Below are positions 1 to 13,783 of a DNA stretch of 64,000 bases, piece by piece. The notes beneath the pieces are model-generated. The model saw nothing but the letters and a program-made list of their open reading frames with translations, was not told the DNA's origin and ran no database searches. The stretch comes from Phorcus lineatus (lineage: Eukaryota > Mollusca > Gastropoda > Trochida > Trochidae). The stretch covers positions 11,848,001 through 11,912,000 of the forward strand of contig OV121092.1 of assembly GCA_921293015.1 (NCBI GenBank). Reading direction: 5' to 3'. The translations under genes were made by a program, and so were the position numbers. How positions within the stretch are numbered: the stretch's first letter is position 1; each line of letters opens with the position of its first letter.

Positions 1-494
1 ATTAGAAGGATGTGCACCAGAAACCAAACACATGTGATCAGTACAACAATAATAAGAAAATCTGACGTATCCAGGTACATTAGTAGCTTCTTCTCTTCGT
101 GTTCGTCCTCACAAAGCTAGACCTTCTAGAAGAATATGATCTCCAAACACAATCTTATCAAATGTAATCTCCTCAGTTAAGGTAAGTATTAAAAATTTAG
201 ATGCAAGTTGAGTGGCAACAAACTTCATAGGTTGGCTTATCTCAGATGGCAGACCACACTGCACGCTCGAGGGTTGAAGTTAAGCTTGTTAATGCAGAAG
301 TCAATCTTGACTATTGCATTTCTGAAATAAATGGTCGAAAAAAATTCCAGCTAGCCAAATAAATTCAGCAAGACTATGAAATCTAAAATCTTTACTTATC
401 CTAAGTAACAACATTCTCTAGCCCAGCTTCCATTTCACAAGTCATGAGCTATCAGATTGTTGATGCATTATATCAATTCCACAGAAGCACCAAC

Positions 495-3400
495 CTGAGA
501 GATTCATGAGTGGTCCAGCCCGACCCGATGAGTGTGTTCTCGTCAAACAGCTTGTCTATACACGGCACGAACTCTGCACAAGGAAACGATTGTTGGAATT
601 GTTATATATATCATAGCATAATGATTAAATGGGAAATTAATCAACTCCTAAATTGAACCAAATGATCAAAATGACATTTAATGATTGAACCATACAAACA
701 ACATACAGTAGAAATCTATAAACTCAAAGTTGAAATTGAGGTCATAGTGATTATTCTTAACTTGAAGTTCAGCTTTGGGGATCTCAAAACTTTTATGGAG
801 GGTTTGGGGGTCGTGAAGGAATAGCCATTTTTAAAGTAACAAAAGAAGACACCCACTGTTTCTGAGATCAGTGGAGAGGATATGTCTGGCTGCTATGAGA
901 AGTTCTTTCCGCAGATGCGCCACTTCCTGCGGGCACAGTGTTAGCAATCCCAGAAGGCCTTGCACCATCTGCTGTGAGTGGTTGTTCACCTGGCCCTGAA
1001 ACAAAGTGTGTAACAGAATTTGTGATATCTACATACACATGTATATGTGACGACATTCAAACATGCATACTAACAGCAACTTGTTTTGGTTCAACGTTCA
1101 GCCGCCATTTTTTATGCTACGTCATCAACTCTGTTCACTTGTTAAGGTTGTGAGGAAAACTTATATTTCTAAATGTAATGATTATAGAGCATGATAAAGA
1201 ACATCACATATGAAACACTTAACCATTTTATACATCAGTTACCAATTTGGATTGTAAAAATCATAAGCAAGTTGGATAACATATCTTTCAACTTAGATAA
1301 AAATTGAAAATGAATCAGAATATTAAATTAATGATTATGTCTATGTACCTGGTATATTCTGATGATGTACGCCAGAAAGGAGAGAGTTTTTATCTGGGCA
1401 GCGATGAAGTCAACAAATACTTCTTTGTTGAATGATGGACTTGATCTGAAAGAAAAAGAAAGCATTTAAACTCATGTCAGTTTACATTACGCAAACTTCT
1501 TATTTTGATATTTGGAGACCTTGTGCTTTCACTGTTAACAGTATCCTAGTTGAAAGAATAAATCAACTTTAATCAATGATAGTTACACAGTTGAAATGAT
1601 TTATCCTAATTGTGCAGTGTGAATAGTGTTATACTAATCAAAAAGTCACACATCCAAGGGAGGTAATCAGCTTCACGGGATTGCACTTGATGCAGTGGAG
1701 AATTATTTGAAAAAAATACCTAAAACCTTCAATGAAACCCAAATTCCATTGCAGGGCATAACACTTGCCAACCTCAAACACTGGTTAAGGTTAGCCTTAC
1801 TGCAATCCAAGACTGTTATGTTCCAGCTCTTCAACATTCTGCACCGGAACGTCATAGTCTACTACTTATTACCTTTGAGCACACTTACTCAAAATTAACT
1901 TTTTTGCAAAGCAGAAAGGTTGCAATTAACCAGAGATTAAGATAGGCACGCTTGATGGATTGCAGGAGAAACTCGAGGAAGCCAATAATTGTGTTCACCT
2001 GTGTTGTGGAGATGGCTGAAGTGTGATGGTGTTCATGATCAGGGGGATGAAGTCGGCCATGTCCGGATGCACGTTGGTTTTGTACAGCTGGTACATCAAC
2101 ACCACGATGATCGGCAATTCGGCCAATACTTTCAGCGACTGCATACCTTTCGGGATGATGTTGTACTGGGGAGAAATATTGGCACTGATCTAACCTTCTA
2201 TCTCTTGGATGAAGATAGATATTCAAAGATGGGAAAATAAGAAAAAGGTATTTCTTTTAACATATGAACCAAGCTTGAAAGATAGTCAGCCCGAGCATAT
2301 TACTTTGTCATTTCAAAAGGCACCTTGTTTACTCGATGATGTCATTCAGAGGGCCGTTCCTTTTTTTAATTTTAAATCATTGAACATAAATGAATGATTT
2401 ACAAATTTTTTCTATGTAACAAAAATAAGAAATTACCTTGTTTTGTGATTACCAACCTATGCAAACACTCGTAAAATTTGGAAACTTCATCAATTATGCC
2501 ATAACTTCTAGGGATGAGGTCGTTATTTACCAGATATATGACAAAGTATTTACCTTGTTGTTATGCGATAAACACATCCTTACCGACACACTAGTGTTGT
2601 CATTATTTTTCTTATCTGTTAGAACGGTCGTTACGGTGTATATCTCCATTAGCATGACCTCGACATTGATCTCTGAAACATCCTTGACCTTCTTCTGCGA
2701 CCTGGGTTCAAATATCTTGGGCAGATGAGAGGGAAGACTATTGTATATGCTCTTCACAAACTGCAGAAACTCTTGGATCTCTTCGTTCATCTGAGGTCGG
2801 TACTGCTTGTGGAGCTCAAGGATGATCCGAATACAAACCAAAACGTTCTCTTCATTTTCGATCTGAAATATAAATCAGACAGTTGTGAGGCCTGTGCATT
2901 TGTAAATTGACATAGAAGAATGTTGTTGAACCAATGAAGTCATTGGCTTAGGTGGTAAGACCGTATCACACGACAGGGAATATTTCTCTTACCTTTAGAA
3001 GTTTGAACATGAGCGACAATATCTGTTGAACATATTTCTTCAGATGTTCGTTTGACGGTATCCGATGAATTATTTCCAAAAGAAGTTTGCGTAGTTGCTG
3101 AAAAAGTCAAATTACTTTCATAAAATCAGAAATGAATCAAAGAAAAGAAAAACAGATAACGCTTTCAGATTATTCAATAAAGAGGATGTTATTCTTGAAA
3201 AAGGATAATTTCTCTAAATAAGATACTGACGAACAGTCTGAACTGACTGTTCTGTGAATGGAAAGTAAAAGGATTATGTTTGAGACACACCTGCTTGTTT
3301 GTTTCTGCGATGAACTGAGGCTCTCCTTCGTCAAGTATCTTCAGGAATACACGCATCGCCTCGGCCAGGAATTGTGGATACTGAGTTGAGGACACCACCG

Positions 3401-4399
3401 TCTGCAGAACAAGAGCAGTAAATATGTATTCTTTTGATTTATTATGAATTTTTTCAAATATGTGTAATTCGTTAAAACTTAGGTGTAAACAGTAGATACA
3501 GTTACAGTTGACCAAAGTTTTGATTTTACCGACATATAGCAGTGTCATACACATCATGATACCTATTGATGATATTATTGGAGTCATGCAAGGTAAATTT
3601 TTTTACGTAGAAAATGAATATGAGAGGATATTTACACATCTATGAAATTGATATAAGTTTGTAAAAGAAACAACTTGTATATTTGATCTCAAAATAAGTG
3701 AAGTAATACCACTTTTGTTTATGCAATACAAATCTAAACCAGGAAGACAGATGAGAAGAATTTGGACTGATACATATTTCAAAAGGTGTGATTCGACAGA
3801 CAAATCTCAACTTTGACCATTATAAATCAATTCTGAAAAAAAACCCACTTTTACTGACAAGAGCTCAAGTCAAGAAACGCTCTATATTAAATCTTAAAAA
3901 TAAAAATGCCAAGTCCTTGGTCAGCTGACAATTATATTAGACAAATTCCTGAAAAAAACTCAATATAGATTTTTATCATTTAATACATTTATGTGTATCC
4001 AAGTCAGGATAATAAGTCAAGTATTTGATGTTTTACCTCAAAGTTTTCACTGAGCTCTTGTGCTGCTTTCAGCTTCTTCTCAACAACTGGAAACAAAAAT
4101 CACAACATAATTCAAAATCAGACATATACATAATAGTACTCTGCTCACAAATGTACGTTTCATTTACAACTGAATCTATTATTTAACATTCATTATTCAT
4201 CTTGATATTTTTTGGGGGATATGAAATTCAAGGAAATTAAGATAGTTAGCGAATATTGCAAGTTTACTAGCTTTTCAAGTTCTTGATAATCAATGTACTT
4301 ACTTCCTGGCGTGGGATCAGAAATGAGAGCCACGTAAGATTTAAAAGTGGTGAGCTGGGCCGCCGCATCATGTGGACTGAGGGGCGACCCCAGCATCAT
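495..4399 (-). CDS. TRRAP: TRRAP (Tra1 homologue), N-terminal exons; partial
   Basis: TRRAP is the large pseudokinase scaffold of the SAGA and TIP60/NuA4 histone acetyltransferase complexes in the nucleus and contacts transcription activators. Nine exons can be read on the minus strand, in transcript order: 4303-4420, 4037-4086, 3291-3401, 2993-3097, 2584-2862, 1999-2189, 1349-1445, 857-995 and 495-573. Each is bounded by AG and GT, and the phases join without a stop. Characteristic segments include LLLEIIHRIPSNEHL, LKVLAELPIIVVLMYQLYK, DFIAAQIKTLSFLAYIIRIY and HLRKELLIAARHIL, which match the HEAT-repeat N-terminus of animal TRRAP. The probable start is one of two adjacent ATGs in the first coding exon (4397-4399 or 4394-4396); sequence before it reads through the splice acceptor, so the 5' UTR is probably spliced. 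The last exon ends in phase 2, and the rest of the roughly 3,800-residue protein lies beyond the left edge. Positions 1-494 are intron. Confidence 0.92.
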
Positions 4400-5098
4400 C
4401 GTTGTGGCCTCCAGTGCTACCTGACAAAGGAACAGAATAATCATTTGCTGAGAGAAACTAAAACCACCCACAAAACGGCACTAAGTGGTTCATAGACATT
4501 TGTAGAATGGGGGAATACAATCAAGACTAACAAACACCAAACATGAACAGTGTATATAAGTTATCTTTTGGTTTAACAATGACTTGCATGATATAAAAAA
4601 GAAAATATGGATTGATGTTTTTCGGCAGTGTTTTCAGACGATGTTTCATTAAAGAATTTGATACTTGTTGTCGTTCCTTACTAATTAATCAAAACACGAT
4701 CCAGTCAAAAAAACTAATTGTAACCGTGATCATTGCATGTCATCTTACAATAATTACAGATCAACGGTAACAGAACCTTTTCAATATTTTGTCAAAAGGA
4801 TAGTTATCAACTTTCCTAACAGCATACCATGCTCCGTCCTATATTCAAATTATACAACATTTACAAATCGGCATATGCCCTTGTCTCTTTCTTGTCCGTA
4901 CGAAGAAATGCGCAACATTAGGCGACATGTCGTTGGAGCAATATCCCAATTTAACAGCGCAATTGTACATTAAAGATGCAAATTATTTGCCTTGACAGCC
5001 ACTGAATCGTAAACATGAGAATAATTAAAAATAAACCAGCAGATGATTTACTGAAATGGATATTGGAATGAAAATCTCAAATTAGGTCACAAACAAAA

Positions 5099-5111
5099 CG
5101 CCGCCATTTTC
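5099..5111 (-). promoter_or_regulatory. YY1-like site, probable TRRAP promoter region
   Basis: On the minus strand this reads GAAAATGGCGGCG, which fits the AAnATGGCGGC consensus of YY1 sites found just downstream of many animal transcription starts. It lies about 700 bp upstream of the first coding exon of TRRAP and points the right way. The ATG inside it opens a reading frame of only six codons, so it is not a useful start. The transcription start itself cannot be seen from sequence. Confidence 0.35.
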
Positions 5112-5930
5112 TTGATGTTGGATCGCCGATATAACTTTCAGCAATCATTACGATTATACCTTCGGGTCTAAAGACTCAACACTTCGCAAATAAATTCACT
5201 AAATACTATTGTACAATCTTACATGATTTAAAATGTCAACTTACGGTTTTGTGTTAACAAACAACAGGAATAAACTGGACCATATTACATTATCCTAGCG
5301 TGAGTTGATACCTCAATTTTGAGGGTTTGGGATCATGGGTAATTCTATTTTTTTTTGAAGATTTGTTTTAAACTGTGACTTTTATCAGCAAATCAGCATT
5401 TCAAGTCTTAAAGAATCTAACCATAAACAAATATGTAAACGGTGCAAGTTTTGGTTATATTCCATACAATTGTATAAAACTGGAGTTTCTAAATAGATGC
5501 GCACGCAACATGACGTTTATGTGTGAACCCAGTCTGTTCCTCGATGAAAGAGTTACTCAAGTGATTAGCATGCTCTCTGAATGACGGATCGAGCTACCTC
5601 TGTAGGGAGAGAATGATTGATTACGTGAATTAAAACACTTATATTTGGATATCTTACAAGAAAATTGTAATATTTCAGATACTTGCTTATATTGAATTGA
5701 GAATAACAGAAAATAAACTATTAACATTTATTATGAGAATGGGAACTATGTATCATTCTCTGAAATCGATGTTAGATATAAAACAAAAATAAGTGGAATT
5801 AATTATTTTTAAGTCGTTTAGGAATACCCGCATTATCATTAAGAAGTTTTTATAATTAATAAATTTTAAACAAAAAAGTCACTATTATAATTAAGTGTAT
5901 GACATATGGCCAGTTGTCAGTGTTATTTTT
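5112..5930. other. Intergenic, AT-rich, nothing recognised
   Basis: This stretch lies between the TRRAP promoter region and the left inverted repeat of the 13-kb element. It holds only short chance reading frames, no tandem repeat, and no recognisable coding or RNA gene. Confidence 0.5.
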
Positions 5931-5986
5931 GGTCCGGGTACGTATGTAGCGACCCAAACCGGGACACGACCCAAAACGGGGAAATC
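5931..5986 (+). repeat. Left terminal inverted repeat of the 13.3-kb element
   Basis: It starts GGTCCGGGTACGTATGTAG and continues with two tandem copies of a GACCCAAA(A/C)CGGG motif. It pairs with 19218-19271. The same motif recurs in every monomer of the internal satellite. Confidence 0.6.
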
Positions 5987-7049
5987 GATCCAAGTTTTAC
6001 ACTCAACTCATTTCCATAATTTGCTGCGGAGAGTTTAAGATCACGTGAAGGAAGTCACTGAAAACTCGTATTGTAGTTTAAATGGAAAACGATTACAGCA
6101 AATTGAAAATATTTGGAAAGGTTTATTTGGTATAAATTACTTGTTTTGCCATATGTGTTTCATGCAATATATGAATAATAGTGTCAGAGAGGCACATTTA
6201 AACCTAATTTCGAACAACATTGTCATTTGCGGTATATCACTTTTAAAGATATTGACATATTTTTCATGCTTAGGCAATCTAAAAAATGAATGTAAACATT
6301 AATGTCCAATTTTTAAAAATTATTGTTTACACTTTTGAATGTCACAGAGTTAGTGTTATACAATTATGTATACTTTATCTCCATTCTTATGTCACTATAT
6401 TGATTACGAGTGGTTTGGTACATTGAGAAAGATTCTAGATTCTTCTGCGATTACTAATAATCAGATTGAGTCATGAAGTGTTTGACCCTCTGAAGTTAAT
6501 GTATTTGGGATAAATATTAAGCTCATTGGGGAAAATTTTAAGAAATAAACTTTCCCAAAACTGCTCCTTTGAGTTAAGTTTAACTTTAAGTTTTCAGTCT
6601 ACTGTCATCGGACTAGGAGAAGAATATATATATATGCTATGTACCAGCTACATATGAATACATTCATAAGTCATTTTTCTGAGATAAAAATATAACCATT
6701 TACCATTGAAATTTCAAAAACCAAAAAATATTTTGATAGATTTCCTTTTAGAACTTTTCCACACATTACAAAAAAAACCATACATATAAGACGGCATTTC
6801 AAGGTTTCATAAATTTATGGGCATAAATGTATATAAGCATAGTCTCGATGTAATCAGGTTATCATGTTTGGATTGAGGTTGTGACACGAGTATTATTTAG
6901 TAGTATTAATGTTTTTGTTTTAAAACTTAAATGCGTACCCTCGGCAGAAGAATAGATTTCGTTACGTTTTCCGTCCGCATTTGGTCGAAATTGCATTCAA
7001 TTGCACACATGAAAAATATTTATTCTTCCAAAATAAAAGTGTATCTGGT
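5987..7049. other. AT-rich spacer inside the 13.3-kb element
   Basis: No coding sequence, RNA gene or tandem repeat was recognised between the left terminal repeat and the first diverged satellite monomers. Confidence 0.4.
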
Positions 7050-10000
7050 AGCTGAACATGTTGAAACAAAATTGCGCACTGTTTGGTGTACAGTATAGAA
7101 TTTAAAGACGTTTTACCGTTTAGCTCAAGGGTCCAATCAATAATTTCAAAATATGCCAGCCTTAACTAAAACATCGCGAATCATGAATCTATATATATTA
7201 AAAGTATATATTTTAAAGGTGTTTTCCCGTGTTTGGTCAAGATCCCGTCAAAAATAACTAATTCAAACCAAAGCCAAAAATCTAATTGTATACCTTTGGT
7301 AGCCAAACTTGCCAGATCATCTTGTATCATGCTCATATATATGTGAAAACAAAAATGCGTACCATTGGGTCGAAAATATTAATATTAATATATTTTAAAG
7401 ACGTTTTCCCGTTTTGGTCTTGGTTTTGTCAAAATCACTATATTCAAATCTATGTAAAATAGCTAATACTTGACAAAAGGTAGCCAAACTTGCCAGATCA
7501 TTGTGTATTATGATTATATACATGTAAAAACAAAATTGCGCACCATAGGGACGAAATGGTAGATTTTAAAGACGTTTTCCCGTTTTGGGTCGAGGTCCTG
7601 TCAAAATTAATATATTCAAACCTATCTAAAATATCTATTAGTTGACCAATGGTAGCCAAACTTACCAGATCATCTTGTATCATGAATCTACACATGTTAA
7701 AACAAAATTGCGCACCATTGGGACGAAATGATAGATTTTAAAGACGTTTTCCCGTTTTGGGTCGAGGTCCTGTCAAAATTAATATATTCAAACCTATGTA
7801 AAATATCTAATACTTGACCAATGGTAGCCAAACTTGCCAAATCATCTTGTATCATGATTATCTACATGTTAAAACAAAATTGCGCACCATTGGATCAAAA
7901 GTATAAATTTTAAAGGCGTTTTCCCGTTTTGGGTCGAGGTCCTGTCAAAATCACTATATTCAAACCTATGTAAAATATCTAATACTTGACCAATGGTAGC
8001 CAAACTTTCCAGATCATCGTGTATCATGATTGTATACATGTTAAAACAAAATTGCGCACCATTGGATCAAAAGTTTAGATTTTAAAGACGTTTTCCCGTT
8101 TTGGGTCGAGGTCCTGTCAAAATCACTATATTCAAACCTATGTAAAATATCTAATACTTGACCAATGGTAGCCAAACTTACCAGATTATCTTGTATCATG
8201 ACTCTACACATGTTAAAACAAAATTGCGCACCATTGGGACGAAATGATAGATTTTAAAGACGTTTTCCCGTTTTGGGTCGAGGTCCTGTCAAAATGAATA
8301 TATTCAAACCTATGTAAAATATCTAATACTTGACCAATGGTAGCCAAACTTACCAGATTATCTTGTATCATGACTCTACACATGTTAAAACAGAATTGCG
8401 CACCATTGGGACGAAATGATAGATTTTAAAGGCGTTTTCCCGTTTTGGGTCGAGGTCCTGTCAAAATCACTATATTCAAACCTATGTAAAATATCTAATA
8501 CTTGACCAATGGTAGCCAAACTTTCCAGATCATCGTGTATCATGACTCTACACATGTTAAAACAAAATTGCGCACCATTGGGACGAAATGATAGATTTTA
8601 AAGACGTTTTCCCGTTTTGGGTCGAGGTCCTGTCAAAATGAATATATTCAAACCTATGTAAAATATCTATTAGTTGACCAATGGTAGCCAAACTTGCCAA
8701 ATCATCTTGTATCATGATTGTATACATGTTAAAACAAAATTGCGCACCATTGGGACGAACTGATAGATTTTAAAGACGTTCTCCCGTTTTGGGCCGAGGT
8801 CCTGTCAAAATGAATATATTCAAACCTATGTAAAATATCTAATACTTGACCAATGGTAGCCAAACTTGCCAAATCATCTTGTATCATGATTATCTACATG
8901 TTAAAACAAAATTGCGCACCATTGGATCAAAAGTATAAATTTTAAAGGCGTTTTCCCGTTTTGGGTCGAGGTCCTGTCAAAATCACTATATTCAAACCTA
9001 TGTAAAATATCTAATACTTGACCAATGGTAGCCAAACTTTTCAGATCATCGTGTATCATGATTGTATACATGTTAAAACAAAATTGCGCACCATTGGATC
9101 AAAAGTTTAGATTTTAAAGACGTTTTCCCGTTTTGGGTCGAGGTCCTGTCAAAATCACTATATTCAAACCTATGTAAAATATCTAATACTTGACCAATGG
9201 TAGCCAAACTTACCAGATTATCTTGTATCATGACTCTACACATGTTAAAACAAAATTGCGCACCATTGGGACGAAATGATAGATTTTAAAGACGTTTTCC
9301 CGTTTTGGGTCGAGGTCCTGTCAAAATGAATATATTCAAACCTATGTAAAATATCTAATACTTGACCAATGGTAGCCAAACTTACCAGATTATCTTGTAT
9401 CATGACTCTACACATGTTAAAACAGAATTGCGCACCATTGGGACGAAATGATAGATTTTAAAGGCGTTTTCCCGTTTTGGGTCGAGGTCCTGTCAAAATC
9501 ACTATATTCAAACCTATGTAAAATATCTAATACTTGACCAATGGTAGCCAAACTTGCCAAATCATCTTGTATCATGATTATATACATGTTAAAACAAAAT
9601 TGCGCACCATTGGGACGAAATGATAGATTTTAAAGACGTTTTCCCGTTTTGGGTCGAGGTCCTGTCAAAATGAATATATTCAAACCTATGTAAAATATCT
9701 ATTAGTTGACCAATGGTAGCCAAACTTGCCAAATCATCTTGTATCATGATTATAGACATGTGAAAACAAAATTGCGCACCATTGGGACGAAATGATAGAT
9801 TTTAAAGACGTTTTCCCGTTTTGGGTCGAGGTCCTGTCAAAATTAACAAATTCAAACCTATGTAAAATATCTAATACTTGACACAAGGTAGCCAAACTTT
9901 CCAGATCATCTTGTATCATGATTATATACATGTTAAAACAAAATTGCGCACCATTGGGACGAAATGATAGATTTTAAAGACGTTTTCCCGTTTTGGGTCG

Positions 10001-10850
10001 AGGTCCTGTCAAAATTAACAAATTCAAACCTATGTAAAATATCTAATATATGACACAAGGTAGCCAAACTTTCCAGATCATCTTGTATCATGACTCTACA
10101 CATGTTAAAACAAAATTGCGCACCATTGGGACGAAATGATAGATTTTAAAGACGTTTTCCCGTTTTGGGTCGAGGTCCTGTCAAAATGAATATATTCAAA
10201 CCTATGTAAAATATCTAATACTTGACCAATGGTAGCCAAACTTTCCAGATCATCTTGTATCATGATTATATACATGTTAAAACAAAATTGCGCACCATTG
10301 GGACGAAATGATAGATTTTAAAGACGTTTTCCCGTTTTGGGTCGAGGTCCTGTCAAAATGAATATATTCAAACCTATCTAAAATATCTAATACTTGACCA
10401 ATGGTAGCCAAACATGCCAAATCATCTTGTATCATGATTGTATACATGTTAAAACAAAATTGCGCACCATTGGATCAAAAGTATAAATTTTAAAGGCGTT
10501 TTCCCGTTTTGGGTCGAGGTCCTGTCAAAATGAATATATTCAAACCTATGTAAAATATCTAATACTTGACCAATGTTAGCCAAACTTGCCAAATCATCTT
10601 GTATCATGATTGTATACATGTTAAAACTAAATTGCGCACCATTTGGTCGAAAATACAAAAAGGCTTTATTCCGTTTTGGGTAGAGGCCCTGTCAAAATTA
10701 ACAGACTCAGAGCTATCCCACAAATCCAATACTTGACCAATGGTAGCCAAAACTTGTTAGATCATTGTTTGTAAAATAACTTAGTATGTTTAAAAACCCT
10801 AATTGCGCTCTATTGAGTCTATAGTATTGATATGAATTCCGTTTTTCTAC
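7050..10850 (+). repeat. 172-bp satellite array, left (about 22 monomers)
   Basis: The phrase CCCGTTTTGGGTCGAGG recurs at 7579, 7751, 7923 and 8095 and onward, exactly 172 bp apart. Each monomer also carries TTGCGCACCATTGG and GGTAGCCAAACTT. Central monomers are nearly identical, while those at both edges (about 7090-7400 and 10650-10850) are diverged, as expected when unequal exchange homogenises the middle of an array. A block of over four monomers near 7.8-8.5 kb is repeated 1,032 bp (6 x 172) downstream. Short open frames in the array are by-products; 172 is not divisible by 3, so no frame runs through it. Confidence 0.95.
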
Positions 10851-13783
10851 TTCGAGGTGAAGTCCTAATATATCAACAGAATATATTACGCAAACAATCT
10901 AGTATAGGTCCAGATATAGGTGAACGTGTATCAAGACTAAGGGATTAAAAGCAAGTATTTTGATCAAGAATAACATGACAACTGAGACTAAACCGATACG
11001 AACATTGATATATTTGGTCACTTTGTGGCCTCCTATGTGGCCCATCTTCTTCCATAATAAAAAAAGGTCCTAATAAGCTCTAATCTTATGTAGAGGTACT
11101 TAAGCCAAAATTGAATATTTATTTAAGATTTGGTGAATCTGTGGCCCCAAATAGAAGCAAAATGCCAAGATAACCTGTTTTGTGTACATACTTAGATTAA
11201 AGGGGATTATGAGTTTTAGATTTGGTGAGCCTGTCAAACCTTTTGATATAGTGTATGAATCCTCATGTGCTACAGATCCAATTCCTCTATTTTTGTACTG
11301 TTTACATTGTATGATGAGCCTTATAGGCTATAGAACAACACGAATCTTTACTTATAACTGTAATGAAGCAGATACATTTTATTATCAACTTAACATAAAC
11401 ATAACATATAGTTGATAAGTGCCACATTTCAATATGATGACTTGAATCGTATGTAAGAACTGTGCAAGAAGACTACATGATATGTTTATGTCAATCAGGC
11501 AATAGTCTTCACTGAACAGATACGTAGACGAAGATTAAGGAAATGAAATAATTATTTTAAGAATAACGCATAACGGATAAGGCTATGTAGTTTGATATTT
11601 AAGATTTAAGATTATGTTTGGCTCAAAGATTCATAGACTAAAACACCGTAGCCCTGATATAATTGCAGTCTAGTAATGATTTAGAATAGTATCTATGATT
11701 TAGTATCTAAGTATCCACCATTACATACATAAATCAACGACTATTACCACGGATTCACGAATCCTGTTTCAGTAGGATGTTTGTGCAGAGTCTGGGCAGT
11801 CTTACATATCATATTTATCCCTTGAAACATTATCAATACAGCAAGCTTTAACTAGATTGAGATTCACTTGACTTAAAACTTGAAGAACTCTAAGCGTTTA
11901 ATTTTAGGGTCGTTCTTTTAAAGTGTTGAACGTTAACTCAAAAACATTCTTCTGTTTAAGTCTTCTTTAAATAGCAATAAATATGATTAAGATTTCTACA
12001 CTGGAAATGGACGCAAGAATGACAGTTTTGGTTTTATTCTCAGCAAGGGGGCATTGAAATGTGTTATTCTAGGCAAACCATGTCTTTTGTCTCATTCTTG
12101 TCCAGCTCTAAGAATGCGTATAAAATAAGAGCACTTTAAACAGTCTAAGTCATATTTACGCTAATTTAAACTATAAGAAGACACAAGAAGACCAAGAAAT
12201 TGAAATCAGAAACAGAAGTCCGTTATTTTCAAAAATTATCTCAAAGTCTAATTTTCAGTATACTCGCGCTTTAGCAGTCTTCTTGGAGATTTTATAGCTT
12301 TCGTTAGAGCACCGCCTTTGAAATACTTTCACTTTGCTGAAATATATAAGTCGTGTAGAAATTTGTCAAAAACCAAGTCTAGATCTTGCCCAGATCCTCA
12401 GATTTCCATGGAAATATGGTGGTTCTCAGCTTTGGCGCAGCATTCTGATGGCTGATATTTTTATTACTCAAAGCTAATTCATTCTTTTAATATTAAGTCT
12501 CTTGTGTAGCAATGTTTGCCTTTGTATTTGAGAACACCATTTGAGTGTACTGTTTGTGAATTCTCATTTGAGTGTTAATTGAAATTATGGATATTAATTT
12601 TTTTCATCGCTACGATACTTATCACTTGGCATATATCCGTCCGTTCATATAATAATAATAACTGTAACAGAACTAAAAACTTCTGAAAGAAAATATTTTT
12701 GTTTGTTTTAATGGAACTTTGGACTCATTTTTTGAGCAAAAATCTTTTCTTAATACTATTCCCCATGAATCAATACCTTGATGGACACGGTAAATTGTGC
12801 ATGTATATTGCAAGATTGCATTTTGACTCTGTACAAATGAAGCTTGGCTTCGGGGGGGGGGGGTGGGGGGGGGGGGGTGGGGGGGAAGGTTTTGTTAGTA
12901 TAACAATGAGGTGCGTCACGAATTCTGAGAGACTTGTGTGAAATGTGAAATGTGATCTTCTGAAGATATTTGTTTATTAAATTACTGTGATATTAAAACT
13001 CGGACTCAAATCGAAATGATTAAAGCATAATGATACAAACAATTTTGGTCCAGTGTAAGTTTCCGTTTCAAAATAAGGAAAACAGTCGCAGAATAAAGTG
13101 TAATGATTTAAAATTTTCGTTTTTGAGTTTCGTCAGGTAATTAAGCAATATTTGAATTTATGTGACATGTGAGAAGTAGACTGTTTTCCCATTCATGAAA
13201 CATTTATGGCACGAAGCTAGGATATTCCGTAAAAAAATGTTTTGTTAATTGTTGCACTTATGCATAATCAATGAACAAATTAGGGGTTTGACATTTTGAC
13301 ACCTATATATCTACTTAATATAACTTTGATCAATTTGCAAACTATAACCCTCTTAAAAAAAAAAAAAAAACAGTCAGCAAAGGAAATATCTTTTGTTCAA
13401 ATGTCTGCATTTAAAACATTATTTCAATTTCGTAATTACCCACCCATCGTAAATCTATCGGTTAAATTTAAAAACCCATGAAATATTACATCTCTTGTAA
13501 TGATAAACACTGATAATGTATATCTCATCAATCAATAACGAATTTCCTCAATCATTGTCAAAAATATGTATTCAAATTATTTAGATTCTCTCGCTTATGC
13601 ACAGAAAAATAATAAACAGAAGTTTTCTTAAAACATAATATGAAGACCTTCACTGATCATACAAACAAATTTAAACACATTTCTGACAGGGATTGGGTAG
13701 ATAAAAGACACTTATTTACTTACAAATGTTTTGAATGAAAACCGAACAACGTGAAATCACATTGTCAGTTATTATGAATACTA
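10851..13783. other. Spacer between satellite array and mariner; one poly-G tract
   Basis: No gene was recognised. A nearly pure G tract lies at 12852-12885, interrupted by single T residues, with G-quadruplex potential on the plus strand. An A-run lies near 13355. The glycine-rich frame over the G tract is a composition artefact. Confidence 0.5.

Noticed and set aside
1885-2226. 113-codon minus-strand frame
   Set aside because: Wrong frame over a TRRAP exon; the correct frame at 1999-2189 gives the conserved TRRAP sequence.
7498-10658. Several 65-69 codon frames on the minus strand in the satellite
   Set aside because: They are copies of one chance frame in the monomer; 172 bp is not a multiple of 3 and no frame continues.
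7050-10850. CRISPR-like regular repeats
   Set aside because: The whole 172-bp unit is repeated with no unique spacers, in a eukaryotic context; it is satellite DNA.
12699-12941. Glycine-rich reading frame
   Set aside because: It is produced by the poly-G tract.
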